NCBI RefSeq assembly: GCF_023716465.1
Contig: NZ_CP092415.1
Coordinates: 838,501 to 902,500 of the forward strand
DNA: 64,000 nt
Direction of reading: 5' to 3'
Source: Flagellimonas marinaquae
GTDB taxonomy: Bacteria > Bacteroidota > Bacteroidia > Flavobacteriales > Flavobacteriaceae
Positions 36,073 through 44,384 of this stretch are shown piece after piece (position 1 is the stretch's first letter; the number at the start of each line of letters is the position of its first letter). Under the pieces are notes generated by a model. It was not told where the DNA came from and did no database searches. It worked only from the letters and a program-made list of their open reading frames with translations. The translations under genes were made by a program, and so were the position numbers.

Positions 36073-37206
36073 CTAATTGTTATTTTCTTCGATTTTAAAT
36101 GATGAATCCACCATGGCCGAAAGTGTTTCCAGCACATTGGAAACATCGGTGGAGAGATAAATTTTACCAGTACAAGTCTGGTCAGAACCCATGTTTGATT
36201 CCTTTGAAAAAGAAAGATTGTAGTATCTGGACAATTCCATCAAAACCTCTTTCATAGGAGTTTGATCAAACGACAGGTAACCCTCTTTCCATGAGACATA
36301 TCTGCTCACATCCACGTTTTGCTGGCTTAAGCTTTCGCCCTCTATCAACAATGCTTCATTAGGAGAGAGTTTAGCTCTATTTCCCTCCTTGGTCTCCACA
36401 GCAACTGAACCTTCGACCAAAACCACCCTATCCTTGCCATCAAAAGAATCACCGTAGGCATTTACATTAAAGGAGGTTCCGTATACATCCACATTAAATT
36501 GAGAAGTCTCAACCGTAAAAGGTCGTTTTTTGTCCTCTACGACATCTATATAAATTTCACCCTCCAAATAAATAGTGCGATGTATGCCTGAGAACTTTGT
36601 TGGAAACCTAAGAGTTGAACCAGAGTTTAACCAAAGGTGCGAGCCATCGGAGAGGGTAAGTTCGGACTGCCTGCCATATGGCACTACCAATGTATTATAC
36701 GTAGTCCCTTCTTCTGCCTGAAATGTCCCGCCCTCCTTATCTCTTATATCGCTCCCATCTACCTTCAACACCGTGTTTCCTTTAAACACGTATTCCTGTT
36801 CGCCTGTAATCAATTGAATCTCCTTGGTCTCACCTACGCGACCAATTATTGGCTCCACCTTTTTAGAATCTGTTGCTGTAAGTTGAAGATAGACTCCAAT
36901 GGAAAACAAGATCGCTAAACCGGCCGCAACAGGATACAGCATCTTTTTTCTAAGGAAACTGCGAGATTTGCCTTGATCGGGAACATATTGATTTATAATC
37001 TTGGAAAAAAGTTCTTGCTTCTCTACTTCGGAAAGCTTTTCCTTTTTAAAGTGCACTTTGTTGAACTCAAACTGAGCTTGATAGAATGCTTCCTTATCAG
37101 CTGGATTCCTTTTGATATAATCTTCCCAGTATGCGGCACCATCCGCATCTTTGGAAAGCATCCAAACAATAAAATATTCGTTGGTTAAAAAATCTTTGAT
37201 TTTCAT
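36073..37206 (-). CDS. FecR family anti-sigma factor
   Basis: A 377-residue inner-membrane anti-sigma regulator. The cytoplasmic N-terminal region (about 1-90) holds the sigma-binding part, a single membrane helix lies near LYPVAAGLAILFSIGVYL, and the periplasmic FecR domain includes VPYGRQSELTLSDGSHLWLNSGS with the core LTLSDGSHLWLN. The C-terminal DUF4974-like module ends the protein. I use the ATG at 37206 (MKIKDFLTNEY); the longer frame adds a hydrophobic, non-conserved segment. It lies 79 bp after the ECF sigma gene and 17 bp before susC, so the three form a trans-envelope signalling relay. Confidence 0.93.
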   Translation of the reverse strand: MKIKDFLTNEYFIVWMLSKDADGAAYWEDYIKRNPADKEAFYQAQFEFNKVHFKKEKLSEVEKQELFSKIINQYVPDQGKSRSFLRKKMLYPVAAGLAILFSIGVYLQLTATDSKKVEPIIGRVGETKEIQLITGEQEYVFKGNTVLKVDGSDIRDKEGGTFQAEEGTTYNTLVVPYGRQSELTLSDGSHLWLNSGSTLRFPTKFSGIHRTIYLEGEIYIDVVEDKKRPFTVETSQFNVDVYGTSFNVNAYGDSFDGKDRVVLVEGSVAVETKEGNRAKLSPNEALLIEGESLSQQNVDVSRYVSWKEGYLSFDQTPMKEVLMELSRYYNLSFSKESNMGSDQTCTGKIYLSTDVSNVLETLSAMVDSSFKIEENNN

Positions 37207-37285
37207 TGCTAAGGCCTTTTTTAATGAGTTCCCAAGAAGAAACCCACCGACCATTACAATGACAATGCTCAAGTACTTATATCAC

Positions 37286-37840
37286 CTACAAAAAAGTTAA
37301 TATATTGTTAAACTGTTGCGAACGGATGCACAAGAACAAGAAGTACTTCACATCGGAGTCCCGCAACTGTCTCAGCGCCTTTAAGATAAGGTTCCTACAG
37401 GCTGGAACCCCTATTCCCAAAATTTCAGAAATTTCTTGATATCCATATTCCTGAGTATATCGGAGATAAATAATTTCCCGTTGTCTTGGGGTAATTTTTC
37501 GAAGTGTTTTTTCAATTTTTGATTTAAGCTGCGCCTTAAACTCATCTTCGATAAGAAGTTCTTCCACGTTGACCTGCAATTCAAAGGGCAATACTCCCTC
37601 TTCATCTCCTACCAAAGTAACGCGACGGCTTCTTTTAAACTCATTGAACAGTTCGTTCCGTAAGCTTTTAAACAAATATGATTTAACGTTATCCAGCTCA
37701 CTTAAAGAGTTTTTGAGCATAATCTTATGGAAAATATTATGGATGGCATCCATAACTTCCTCTTTATTAAATCCCAAGCGTGTCCCGTAGGCGAATAAAT
37801 CGTCGATATTAGAATTGTAAATAACTCCTATTTGATCCAT
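37286..37840 (-). CDS. ECF-type RNA polymerase sigma-70 factor
   Basis: A 184-residue extracytoplasmic-function sigma factor. Region 2 lies in about residues 8-75 (EEVMDAIHNIFHKIM) and region 4 in about 110-165 (LRKITPRQREIIYLRY, then the GYQEISEILG helix-turn-helix). It would be held by FecR and released when the STN domain of SusC signals ligand binding, switching on its own operon. It is the first gene of the operon. An exceptional Shine-Dalgarno sequence (GGAGGAGG) precedes the ATG by six bases. The final 20 residues are hydrophobic and unusual for the family. Confidence 0.93.
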   Translation of the reverse strand: MDQIGVIYNSNIDDLFAYGTRLGFNKEEVMDAIHNIFHKIMLKNSLSELDNVKSYLFKSLRNELFNEFKRSRRVTLVGDEEGVLPFELQVNVEELLIEDEFKAQLKSKIEKTLRKITPRQREIIYLRYTQEYGYQEISEILGIGVPACRNLILKALRQLRDSDVKYFLFLCIRSQQFNNILTFL

Positions 37841-37846
37841 AGAGTT

Positions 37847-37854
37847 CCTCCTCC
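37847..37854 (-). promoter_or_regulatory. Strong Shine-Dalgarno sequence for the ECF sigma gene
   Basis: GGAGGAGG on the minus strand, six bases upstream of the ATG at 37840, is nearly a full complement of the 16S 3' end. Bacteroidota genes rarely carry such a site, and none of the other starts I inspected in this window has one. It also fixes the sigma gene start. Confidence 0.75.
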
Positions 37855-37896
37855 ATTCGTTCTTTCACGTCCCAAAAAGGGCAATCAATAAGCTTC

Positions 37897-37904
37897 CAAA
37901 ATTA
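37897..37904 (-). promoter_or_regulatory. Candidate -7 box for the ECF sigma operon
   Basis: Read on the minus strand this is TAATTTTG, matching TAnnTTTG, 57 bp before the sigma start. No TTG at a standard distance is seen upstream, so it could be a housekeeping promoter with a weak -33 or a chance match. Confidence 0.35.
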
Positions 37905-38154
37905 CAAAAACTTCCCCGACCGCTCATGAAGTTAACATATCTTAAACTTTATCCTTAGTTGATTTTCAGTGCAATTGAACAAACAGCGACATAAACATTA
38001 AAGGGGCTGTTGTTTGTTACCACTATGGTAAATTTGTCGTAGAACAAACACTTTACACCAGAAACACGGCAACCAATAAAGTATTGAAGCGACCTTGTAT
38101 TAGAATATTCTTTTAAAAAGGTTGGCAAATAGGAAAGTAAAAAGCATTACAAAC
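37905..38154. other. Non-coding spacer between ECF sigma promoter and tRNA-Val terminator
   Basis: About 250 bp without a credible gene on either strand. It contains a plus-strand TAAATTTG at 38029-38036 that matches the -7 consensus but has no plus-strand gene behind it. Confidence 0.4.
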
Positions 38155-38194
38155 AAAAAGCCTTGTACATCAACTAGACATACAAGGCTTTTTT
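38155..38194 (-). terminator. Terminator after tRNA-Val(UAC)
   Basis: The arms AAAAAGCCTTGTA and TACAAGGCTTTTT pair perfectly over 13 bp around a 13-base loop. The T-run on the minus strand lies just past the tRNA 3' end, and the symmetric A/T flanks would let it act on both strands. Confidence 0.8.
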
Positions 38195-38198
38195 ATTG

Positions 38199-38273
38199 TG
38201 GGCGCTGAGGGATTCGAACCCCCGACCCCCTCGGTGTAAACGAGGTGCTCTGAACCAACTGAGCTAAGCGCCC
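38199..38273 (-). tRNA. tRNA-Val (anticodon UAC)
   Basis: A full cloverleaf on the minus strand. The acceptor arms GGGCGCT and AGCGCCC pair over 7 bp, the anticodon stem CCTCG/CGAGG carries the loop TTTACAC with anticodon TAC, and the T-arm has GGTTCGAATCC. The discriminator is A and CCA is not encoded. With tRNA-Val(GAC) at 21888-21962, both valine isoacceptors needed for all four codons lie in this window as isolated genes. Confidence 0.96.
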
Positions 38274-38359
38274 ATTCATTTTCCTAAATGGGAGTGCAAA
38301 TATATAATAGTTTTTCATTTTCAAAAAGAAAAAATAAAAAAAGAATCCACCTTTTTGGA

Positions 38360-39610
38360 TCAATTGATTTTTCTATCTCTAAACCACAGATCCTCCAAAC
38401 TAAAATTAATTGTTATGGTATGGTAATTTTCTTTGACCAAAATATTTTGAATTTGCCCCTTACTGCCATAGGAATAGGATATATTCAACATAGAATTGCT
38501 CGTACGCCCTACCGGAAGGCCCAGGCCAGCCGTAATAGCATATCCATCAATTTTATTATCGTTGATGGCGAGATATCCATTATCATAATTGAACCCCCCT
38601 CGGTACCGAACACGATCCCAATACTTAAAACCTCTCTCATTTTTTAAATATTCCAATCCAATGGCATATATATCCTGATCAATATAAGTCCCCACATTTT
38701 CGGACTGGTCGGTGGAATCCCAAAAGTTATGTTTGTAATCGGCCGACAAGGTGAAGGACTTAATGAGTTTTGTACTTAAACCAAAGCCAAGTTCCAATGG
38801 AAGTTTAAAATCTGAAACCGAATCGCCCTCTTCATCTTCGACCTGAATTTCTACATCGTCCAGTGTTTTATACACCGATCGCGTTACATTTCCTTTAAGG
38901 GAGACCGGCAATTGAACGGTACCCCCTACAGTAAAGTCCCTAAAAACATCGTACTGTGCACCGATACCCAGCCTAACTCCACTGTAATTGGTAACCTCAT
39001 CCAATTGGAAATAACTATTACTTATGGCAAAACCCTCGGTTTCTTCGATATTGCCAAATAGGAAAGATGCCTTTATTCCAAGCCTAAAAGCCTCCGATAG
39101 GCCATACCCAAGGTTTATACTTAGGTCGTTGAGCCCCCCCAATCCGGTTACATTACTGTTAAATGTTTCGTTGGATCCTTCGATGTTCGTTTCCAGCCCT
39201 ACCAAAGTGTAGCCAACATCAGTATAGGGAACTAAGGAGACACCCGCTCCCAATCGATCAGCAATTCTAAAGGCAAAGGCCAAATTAGAAAAATTCAAAG
39301 TACTCTTAGATTCGCTATAACTGGCATTGCTATAACTGTTCAGTTCACCGACCACCCCAATATCGTAAAAGAAGGAGTTTTGTGGTATTAGTGCAAAATT
39401 GGATGGGTTAAGATTATTGATTTCAGTCTCTGAACGCAATCCAATACCGGCATACCCCATTCCATTGGTTTTTCCAATACTTGTCTGATTGATCACTCCC
39501 AATCCATATAAGGAATAGGGTGAACTGGTAAGCCCTTCTGATTGAGCATTTGCCAAACCAGTCATAAAACATATAGCTATTATGGGTAAATATTTAATCG
39601 TCTTCTTCAT
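38360..39610 (-). CDS. Outer-membrane beta-barrel protein (FadL/OmpP1-like)
   Basis: A 416-residue outer-membrane protein. A signal peptide ends at GLANAQ, and the mature part starts SPYSLYGLG and continues with strands of alternating residues and Gly-Tyr/Phe turns, e.g. GMGYAGIGL and NLNPSNFA, as in FadL-type hydrophobic-compound channels. The C-terminal strand (TITINFSLEDLWF) looks like a barrel closing strand. The start is the ATG at 39610; 39613 is also possible, and the frame extends to a TTG at 39622. It overlaps the end of the DUF4270 lipoprotein gene by 17 bp, implying coupled translation and joint function. Confidence 0.75.
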   Translation of the reverse strand: MKKTIKYLPIIAICFMTGLANAQSEGLTSSPYSLYGLGVINQTSIGKTNGMGYAGIGLRSETEINNLNPSNFALIPQNSFFYDIGVVGELNSYSNASYSESKSTLNFSNLAFAFRIADRLGAGVSLVPYTDVGYTLVGLETNIEGSNETFNSNVTGLGGLNDLSINLGYGLSEAFRLGIKASFLFGNIEETEGFAISNSYFQLDEVTNYSGVRLGIGAQYDVFRDFTVGGTVQLPVSLKGNVTRSVYKTLDDVEIQVEDEEGDSVSDFKLPLELGFGLSTKLIKSFTLSADYKHNFWDSTDQSENVGTYIDQDIYAIGLEYLKNERGFKYWDRVRYRGGFNYDNGYLAINDNKIDGYAITAGLGLPVGRTSNSMLNISYSYGSKGQIQNILVKENYHTITINFSLEDLWFRDRKIN

Positions 39611-40925
39611 CATAAATCGCAAATGTTAGTTCCATTACCGTGCTATACCCTGTATTGCCAGAGCCATTTAGTATAAATCGGTCTACCGTGGAATTATAAT
39701 TATCCGGCAACAAGATCAATGCTTCTTCCGTTTCCATTTCTTCTGTGAACAGCTCTTCGATATAGCTTCCCAAAGAAAATTCGTAATAAATATCATTGAA
39801 CTCCTCATTGTCCCGATTTAGAATACCTTGTACGGGGGCGATTTCCTCTACAAGCAATTGAGAAATTAAATCGTTGTTTTGATTAACTACGTATACGGAC
39901 AAAGAGTCCTTTAGAATAAGATTATCGGTAAACGATCCCGATAAAGGCCTGATTTTGAGTACTGCATCCAAAATTGTCCCCTGACCTTTTATGTCGTATA
40001 GGTTCTTTATATGTGGGAACTCTACCCGGGTGGCAATGCCCACACCCGATTGGATATAACTAAGTCCGCCTGTATCCTTAGAATCGAGATTGACTTCTTG
40101 ATCTGATAATGTTTCGAGGTTTGTGTTGGCGTTTTCCGACTCGATGCGATTAAAAAATGGAACAGGAGAAGATGTCACATCCATATTCAGGTCCAAATAG
40201 CTTTGTACCCTTTCGGTTTCTTCTGCCTCACTAAAGTACAAGCGTACAAAAATAGATTCCGAAGATTTTGTAAATCCTATCACAGAACCATTGTCCGTTT
40301 GGCCGGGAATAAGTGCAATTCCATTAAAGTAATCCTTAAATTGATCGGATGTGGTTATCTCCTTTACCTGGAACTTTTCAAAAAGATCTACCCCCAATGC
40401 ATCAGAGAGTTTTATTTCCAAGGAGTCACCATCCATTGGTCGGGGCATAAAGGTCAATGTACCAATATCATCTTCAAAATATTCGGCTTCACTGGTATTA
40501 TAAAGATAATCCCCTTCTGACGGTTTTAAGGTAGCGGACAATCGCTTTACGTGCAACGTATTGGTCCGCAGCGTATCGTTATAGTAGTACGAGTCATACT
40601 TCATATACAAAGCAATACTATCATATTCCGCATCGGAATCTATTACATACGAAGATGGCATCAATCCCATGTAAGCAGAAGACTTGACCACTCCAAATTC
40701 GGGGTCGTTATATTTACCCACCAGCACCCTACTGGACTCGCTGGTAACAATACTATCAAACTTCATTGTGGAAATTTCCACGGTGATCGTATCGATCAGG
40801 GCAACACGAATATTGCTATCGGTAAATTCTTCTCCGGCCAAAAAATCTGATGCATTATAATTTTCAGAACTACAAGACCACAATACAAATATCGATAGGC
40901 TCAAAAAGCAAAAAACCTTTCCCAT
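39594..40925 (-). CDS. DUF4270 domain-containing lipoprotein
   Basis: A 443-residue lipoprotein (Cys18 in LWSC) of the Bacteroidota-specific DUF4270 family, function unknown. The early DTITVEISTMKFDSIVTS and LVGKYNDPEFG segments are typical of the family. The rest is beta-rich, with repeated long strands and acidic loops. The lipobox is followed by SSENYNASD, a mildly acidic start compatible with surface exposure. Its stop overlaps the outer-membrane barrel gene, and it is divergent from the Kelch lipoprotein operon across 225 bp, so these genes probably share control. Confidence 0.87.
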   Translation of the reverse strand: MGKVFCFLSLSIFVLWSCSSENYNASDFLAGEEFTDSNIRVALIDTITVEISTMKFDSIVTSESSRVLVGKYNDPEFGVVKSSAYMGLMPSSYVIDSDAEYDSIALYMKYDSYYYNDTLRTNTLHVKRLSATLKPSEGDYLYNTSEAEYFEDDIGTLTFMPRPMDGDSLEIKLSDALGVDLFEKFQVKEITTSDQFKDYFNGIALIPGQTDNGSVIGFTKSSESIFVRLYFSEAEETERVQSYLDLNMDVTSSPVPFFNRIESENANTNLETLSDQEVNLDSKDTGGLSYIQSGVGIATRVEFPHIKNLYDIKGQGTILDAVLKIRPLSGSFTDNLILKDSLSVYVVNQNNDLISQLLVEEIAPVQGILNRDNEEFNDIYYEFSLGSYIEELFTEEMETEEALILLPDNYNSTVDRFILNGSGNTGYSTVMELTFAIYDEEDD

Positions 40926-40941
40926 AATTATTTGTTTGATC

Positions 40942-40949
40942 CAAATGTA
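40942..40949 (-). promoter_or_regulatory. Candidate -7 box for the DUF4270 operon
   Basis: TACATTTG on the minus strand matches TAnnTTTG 16 bp before the DUF4270 start codon, implying a very short leader. No TTG at a usual distance was found. Confidence 0.3.
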
Positions 40950-41120
40950 GGCTGAGTTTAAAGAGGGCGGAATGGGAATAGACCAACCTTTGTTTTTTTA
41001 TGACGAAGAATCCAATAAATACGATGAACCCGAGAATCCCGTTCGTAGATCAATTCCACTAATTCATATGTTAAATCCATGTATTTATATATTCCGTTAC
41101 GATCGACAAGAAGTCCAATT

Positions 41121-41128
41121 TAACTTTG
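41121..41128 (+). promoter_or_regulatory. Candidate -7 box for the Kelch operon
   Basis: TAACTTTG matches TAnnTTTG and lies 22 bp before the Kelch start at 41151. A TTG at the usual upstream distance is not seen, so support is partial. Confidence 0.38.
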
Positions 41129-41150
41129 GGAAAAAATTCAATTGTAACAC

Positions 41151-42146
41151 ATGAGAAAAACAATCGAAATAGTAAAGTTTGTGTTCTTTTTCACAATCCC
41201 TTTAATTTTTATCAATGCATGTTCAACAGATGAAGAAGACGAAGAATTAGGGAACTGGGTGGATCGCTCGGTATTCGACGGAACACCAAGAAGTAGCGTA
41301 GCCGGTTTCGTAATCGACAATATCGGTTACATGGGCACCGGATATGATGGGGACGATTATTTAAACTCGTTCTGGGCCTATAACATCGAGGGCGACTATT
41401 GGTCCCAAAAAGCTGATTTTCCGGGAACAGAAAGAAATGCGGCCGTTGGCTTTGAACTTAATGGAACAGGCTATATAGGCTCTGGATATGACGGTGTAAA
41501 CGAACTGGGCGATTTTTACTCCTACGATCCTTCCAGCAATACCTGGACCCAAACAGCATCGCTACCAGACATTGTTAGAAGAAACGCTGTAGCATTTAGC
41601 GCCAATGGCTACGGATACTTTGGCACGGGCTACGATGAAGAGAATGACATGAAAGACTTCTGGAAATATGACCCGAGCACCGATACTTGGACAGAATTAG
41701 AAGGGTTTGGAGGCAACAAACGAAGAGCGGCGACCACATTTACCATTAATGGTACCGTTTACCTTGGCACCGGCGTTTCCAACGGAATATACCTTGATGA
41801 TTTTTGGGCATTCGACCCTACAGATGAATCTTGGACCAAAAAATTAGATCTGGACGAAGAGGACGACTACAATGTGGAACGCAGTAATGCACTTGGGTTT
41901 GAACTCAATGGATATGGATATATTGCCTGTGGCGAACAAAATGGGTCCACCAATTCCGTTTGGCAATACGACCCATCTTCCGACACATGGGAAGAGAAAA
42001 CCAACTTTGAGGGATCTAGTAGACAAGATGCCATAGTATTCTCCAATTCCTCTAGGGCCTTTATTGGGATGGGACGCACCGGTTCACTATACCTGGATGA
42101 TCTGGATGAATTTTGTCCTTTTGAGGAATATGATGATGAAGATTAA
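41151..42146 (+). CDS. Kelch-repeat beta-propeller lipoprotein
   Basis: A 331-residue lipoprotein (Cys24 in INAC) followed directly by STDEEDEE, a strongly acidic stretch resembling the flavobacterial surface-export signal. Six Kelch blades are visible as repeats of about 48 residues, each with a paired Gly-Tyr phrase (GYMGTGYDG, GYIGSGYDG, GYFGTGYDE, VYLGTGV, GYIACGE, AFIGMGR) and a WxYDPxxxxW strand. A six-bladed propeller on the cell surface is likely to bind protein or carbohydrate. It is the first gene of a four-gene unit with DUF4907, a LytS-type kinase and a LytTR regulator, so it may supply the signal to that pair. Confidence 0.88.
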   Translation: MRKTIEIVKFVFFFTIPLIFINACSTDEEDEELGNWVDRSVFDGTPRSSVAGFVIDNIGYMGTGYDGDDYLNSFWAYNIEGDYWSQKADFPGTERNAAVGFELNGTGYIGSGYDGVNELGDFYSYDPSSNTWTQTASLPDIVRRNAVAFSANGYGYFGTGYDEENDMKDFWKYDPSTDTWTELEGFGGNKRRAATTFTINGTVYLGTGVSNGIYLDDFWAFDPTDESWTKKLDLDEEDDYNVERSNALGFELNGYGYIACGEQNGSTNSVWQYDPSSDTWEEKTNFEGSSRQDAIVFSNSSRAFIGMGRTGSLYLDDLDEFCPFEEYDDED

Positions 42147-42171
42147 TTTTTAATCAGTTCTAGTTTGTGTC

Positions 42172-42207
42172 GATTGGGGTCAAGAGGTCAGAAACTTGGC
42201 CCCAATC
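42172..42207 (+). repeat. 13-bp-stem hairpin between Kelch and DUF4907 genes
   Basis: GATTGGGGTCAAG and CTTGGCCCCAATC pair over all 13 positions (one T-G wobble) around a 10-base loop. It starts 25 bp after the Kelch stop and ends 16 bp before the DUF4907 start. No T-run follows, so it is not a standard terminator. It could tune the ratio of the two genes, stabilise the mRNA 3' end, or be a small REP-like element. Confidence 0.5.
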
Positions 42208-42223
42208 AAATTTATTTAAAACC

Positions 42224-42559
42224 ATGAAAAAGATTCCGAACTTATTTTCCGTTTTGTTGATTTTAGGGCTTTTGTTTTTTGGTACGACCAAACTTACAAG
42301 CAAAACCAAAAATGAAGCTGCTGTGCTTTCCAAAAAGGCCATTAAGGTGGATGGTGGTTTTGGTTATCAAATATTTAGCGGGAAAAAACTTTTGGTACAG
42401 CAGGAGTTTATGCCTTCCGTTCAGGGCAAGGTTCCTTTCCGATCAGCAAAAGACGCACTAAAGGTCGCCACATTGGTGATGGATAAAATTAATGCCGGCA
42501 CACAACCCATTATTAAAAAAGAAGAACTAACACAATTAAACCTTTTTAAATTGGATTAG
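42224..42559 (+). CDS. DUF4907 domain-containing protein
   Basis: A 111-residue exported protein of the Bacteroidota DUF4907 family, function unknown. An N-terminal hydrophobic helix (about residues 6-22) acts as signal or anchor. The domain has the pattern GFGYQIFSGKKLLVQQEFMP followed by FRSAKDALKVATLVMDKI, with the core GYQIFSGKKLLVQQ. I chose the ATG at 42224, because the frame from 42167 runs through the intergenic hairpin. It lies between the Kelch lipoprotein and the sensor kinase genes. Confidence 0.85.
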   Translation: MKKIPNLFSVLLILGLLFFGTTKLTSKTKNEAAVLSKKAIKVDGGFGYQIFSGKKLLVQQEFMPSVQGKVPFRSAKDALKVATLVMDKINAGTQPIIKKEELTQLNLFKLD

Positions 42560-42571
42560 TCCTACTATCTA

Positions 42572-43621
42572 ATGGTCTACGAAAAAAGACATATTCGATT
42601 ATTTTTTATCCATCTATTTCTTTGGGCCCTTGTTTATGGCTTTTTTCTATTCCCTTTCTTCTTTCAATTAAGGCAACTACCTCCCAATTTACCGATTCGC
42701 CTGATCCTTACCATTGTTCTTTTTTATTTCAACTATTTTGTTCTGGTCCCTCAATTGTTGTTAAAAAAAAGGACATTGATCTATCTAATAACGTGCATAT
42801 CTTTAATCGTAGTGGCCGGTCTGGTCGTGCACTTGGGTTTTACGCCTAGACCGAACAACCCACCATTTTTCCCTAGACCGGATATAAATCAATCTTTGCC
42901 CCTAAGAGGTCCTGGACGACCATGGAGATTTATGGGACACATCTTTACCTTGATCAATTTAAGCGCACCGATCATAGTTAGCGGGTTACTGCGCCTATAT
43001 ATAGAATGGAGAAAGAACGAAGATTTGAGAAAAAAAGTGGAAAATGAAAAAGTAAGCTCGGAACTTCAATTTTTGAAGACCCAGTTAAATCCCCACTTTT
43101 TGTTCAACTCCCTAAATGCCATTTACTCCCTTTCGGTAAAAAACTCAAATAGGACATCCGATGCAATAATTTCCCTTTCCGAATTGATGAGGTACATGCT
43201 GTATGAAGCGGATAACGATATGGTTCCGCTGAACAAGGAATTGGAGTATATCAAGAACTATGTACAGTTACAAAGATTAAGACTATCGGACAGTGCCAAT
43301 GTTAAGCTGAAAATATCAGGTGAGGACAAAGGCAAAAAAGTTCCCCCATTATTATTTATATCATTTATTGAAAATGCATTTAAATATGGGACCGACTTTA
43401 AAGGTAGAACCTATGTAAACATTATTCTTCTCATTGAAGAAAAAACAATCCATTTTAAGGTAGAAAACAAAATAGGTGCACATAGAGGACACAACAAAAA
43501 CTCTGGTGTTGGATTGGAGAACATTAAGAACCGTTTAAAATTGTTGTATCCAAACTCCCACGAGCTTAAAATAACCAATACTGGAGAAATGTATTTGGTA
43601 GATTTAATATTGCAGCTGTAA
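42572..43621 (+). CDS. LytS-type sensor histidine kinase
   Basis: A 349-residue membrane kinase of the His_kinase/HATPase_c (LytS/YehU) type. Four hydrophobic helices span about residues 10-32, 42-62, 68-90 and 122-143, joined by a short Pro-rich loop (about 91-118) and no large sensor domain. The phospho-acceptor is His175 in LNPHFLFNSLN. The C-terminal ATPase part includes FIENAFKYG and GVGLENIKNRL. It starts 12 bp after DUF4907 and is followed at 22 bp by its cognate LytTR regulator gene. The lack of an own sensor domain fits signal input from a partner protein such as the Kelch lipoprotein (inference). Confidence 0.92.
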   Translation: MVYEKRHIRLFFIHLFLWALVYGFFLFPFFFQLRQLPPNLPIRLILTIVLFYFNYFVLVPQLLLKKRTLIYLITCISLIVVAGLVVHLGFTPRPNNPPFFPRPDINQSLPLRGPGRPWRFMGHIFTLINLSAPIIVSGLLRLYIEWRKNEDLRKKVENEKVSSELQFLKTQLNPHFLFNSLNAIYSLSVKNSNRTSDAIISLSELMRYMLYEADNDMVPLNKELEYIKNYVQLQRLRLSDSANVKLKISGEDKGKKVPPLLFISFIENAFKYGTDFKGRTYVNIILLIEEKTIHFKVENKIGAHRGHNKNSGVGLENIKNRLKLLYPNSHELKITNTGEMYLVDLILQL

Positions 43622-43643
43622 AAAGTCTAAAAAATCCCCAGTT

Positions 43644-44378
43644 ATGAAATGTATTATTATTGATGATGAGCCCTTGGCGATTGACGTTTTGAAAGAATAT
43701 TGCCAAAAAATGGATTTTATTGAGCTGGAAGAAACCTTTACCAATCCATTGGAGGCCATCTCCGTTATCAAGGAAAAAAAGATCGATCTGATCTTTTGTG
43801 ATATTGAAATGCCACAAATAAACGGAATAGATTTTATAAATTCACTGGACAACACCCCGCTGTTTATTTTTACCACAGCATATTCACAGTACGCCGTTGA
43901 AGGTTTCAATCTTAACGCAATCGATTATTTGGTAAAACCTATCCCCTACCATAGATTTATAAAAGCCATTTCAAGAGCAAAAGAAGTTTTGGCATACAGA
44001 AAATCTCCGGTTAGTTTAAACGACAATGTTTTTCCTTCCCACGGAGAATCCAAATCAACTAACCCCGGATATATTTTTGTAAAAGCGGAGTACGAGAGTA
44101 TAAAAATAAATTTGGATGATATTGAGTACATTCAAGGATTAAAGGATTACCTAAAAATTCATGTGCGAGACACCAACAAAGCCATACTTACCTTAATGAG
44201 CTTTAAGGAAATCCTGGACAAACTTCCTTCCCATCAATTTGTGAGGGCACACAAATCGTTTGTCGTCAACATAGGTTGCATTAAAACGATACAACGAAAT
44301 CGAATTGTAATAAATGATATGAGAATTCCTATCGGGGAAAGCTATAAGTCCACTTTTTTGAACAATTTGGGACTGTAA
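43644..44378 (+). CDS. LytTR-family response regulator
   Basis: A 244-residue transcriptional regulator. The receiver domain (1-120) has the acidic pocket IIDDEP and the phospho-acceptor Asp53 (FCDIEMP). The C-terminal LytTR DNA-binding domain (about 140-240) contains EYIQGLKDYLKIH, FVRAHKSFVVN and the IGESYK end. LytTR proteins bind paired direct repeats upstream of few target genes, so the neighbouring DUF4270 and Kelch units are likely targets. It ends 6 bp from the convergent folC stop. Confidence 0.94.
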   Translation: MKCIIIDDEPLAIDVLKEYCQKMDFIELEETFTNPLEAISVIKEKKIDLIFCDIEMPQINGIDFINSLDNTPLFIFTTAYSQYAVEGFNLNAIDYLVKPIPYHRFIKAISRAKEVLAYRKSPVSLNDNVFPSHGESKSTNPGYIFVKAEYESIKINLDDIEYIQGLKDYLKIHVRDTNKAILTLMSFKEILDKLPSHQFVRAHKSFVVNIGCIKTIQRNRIVINDMRIPIGESYKSTFLNNLGL

Positions 44379-44384
44379 AACCAA

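Noticed and set aside
38029..38036. TAAATTTG promoter-like box on the plus strand
   Set aside because: No plus-strand gene lies behind it for 3 kb and no TTG is found at a 17-23 bp distance.
40972..41154. A 60-codon plus-strand frame between DUF4270 and Kelch genes
   Set aside because: It overlaps the Kelch start, covers the candidate promoter of that operon and has no signal, domain or repeat character.
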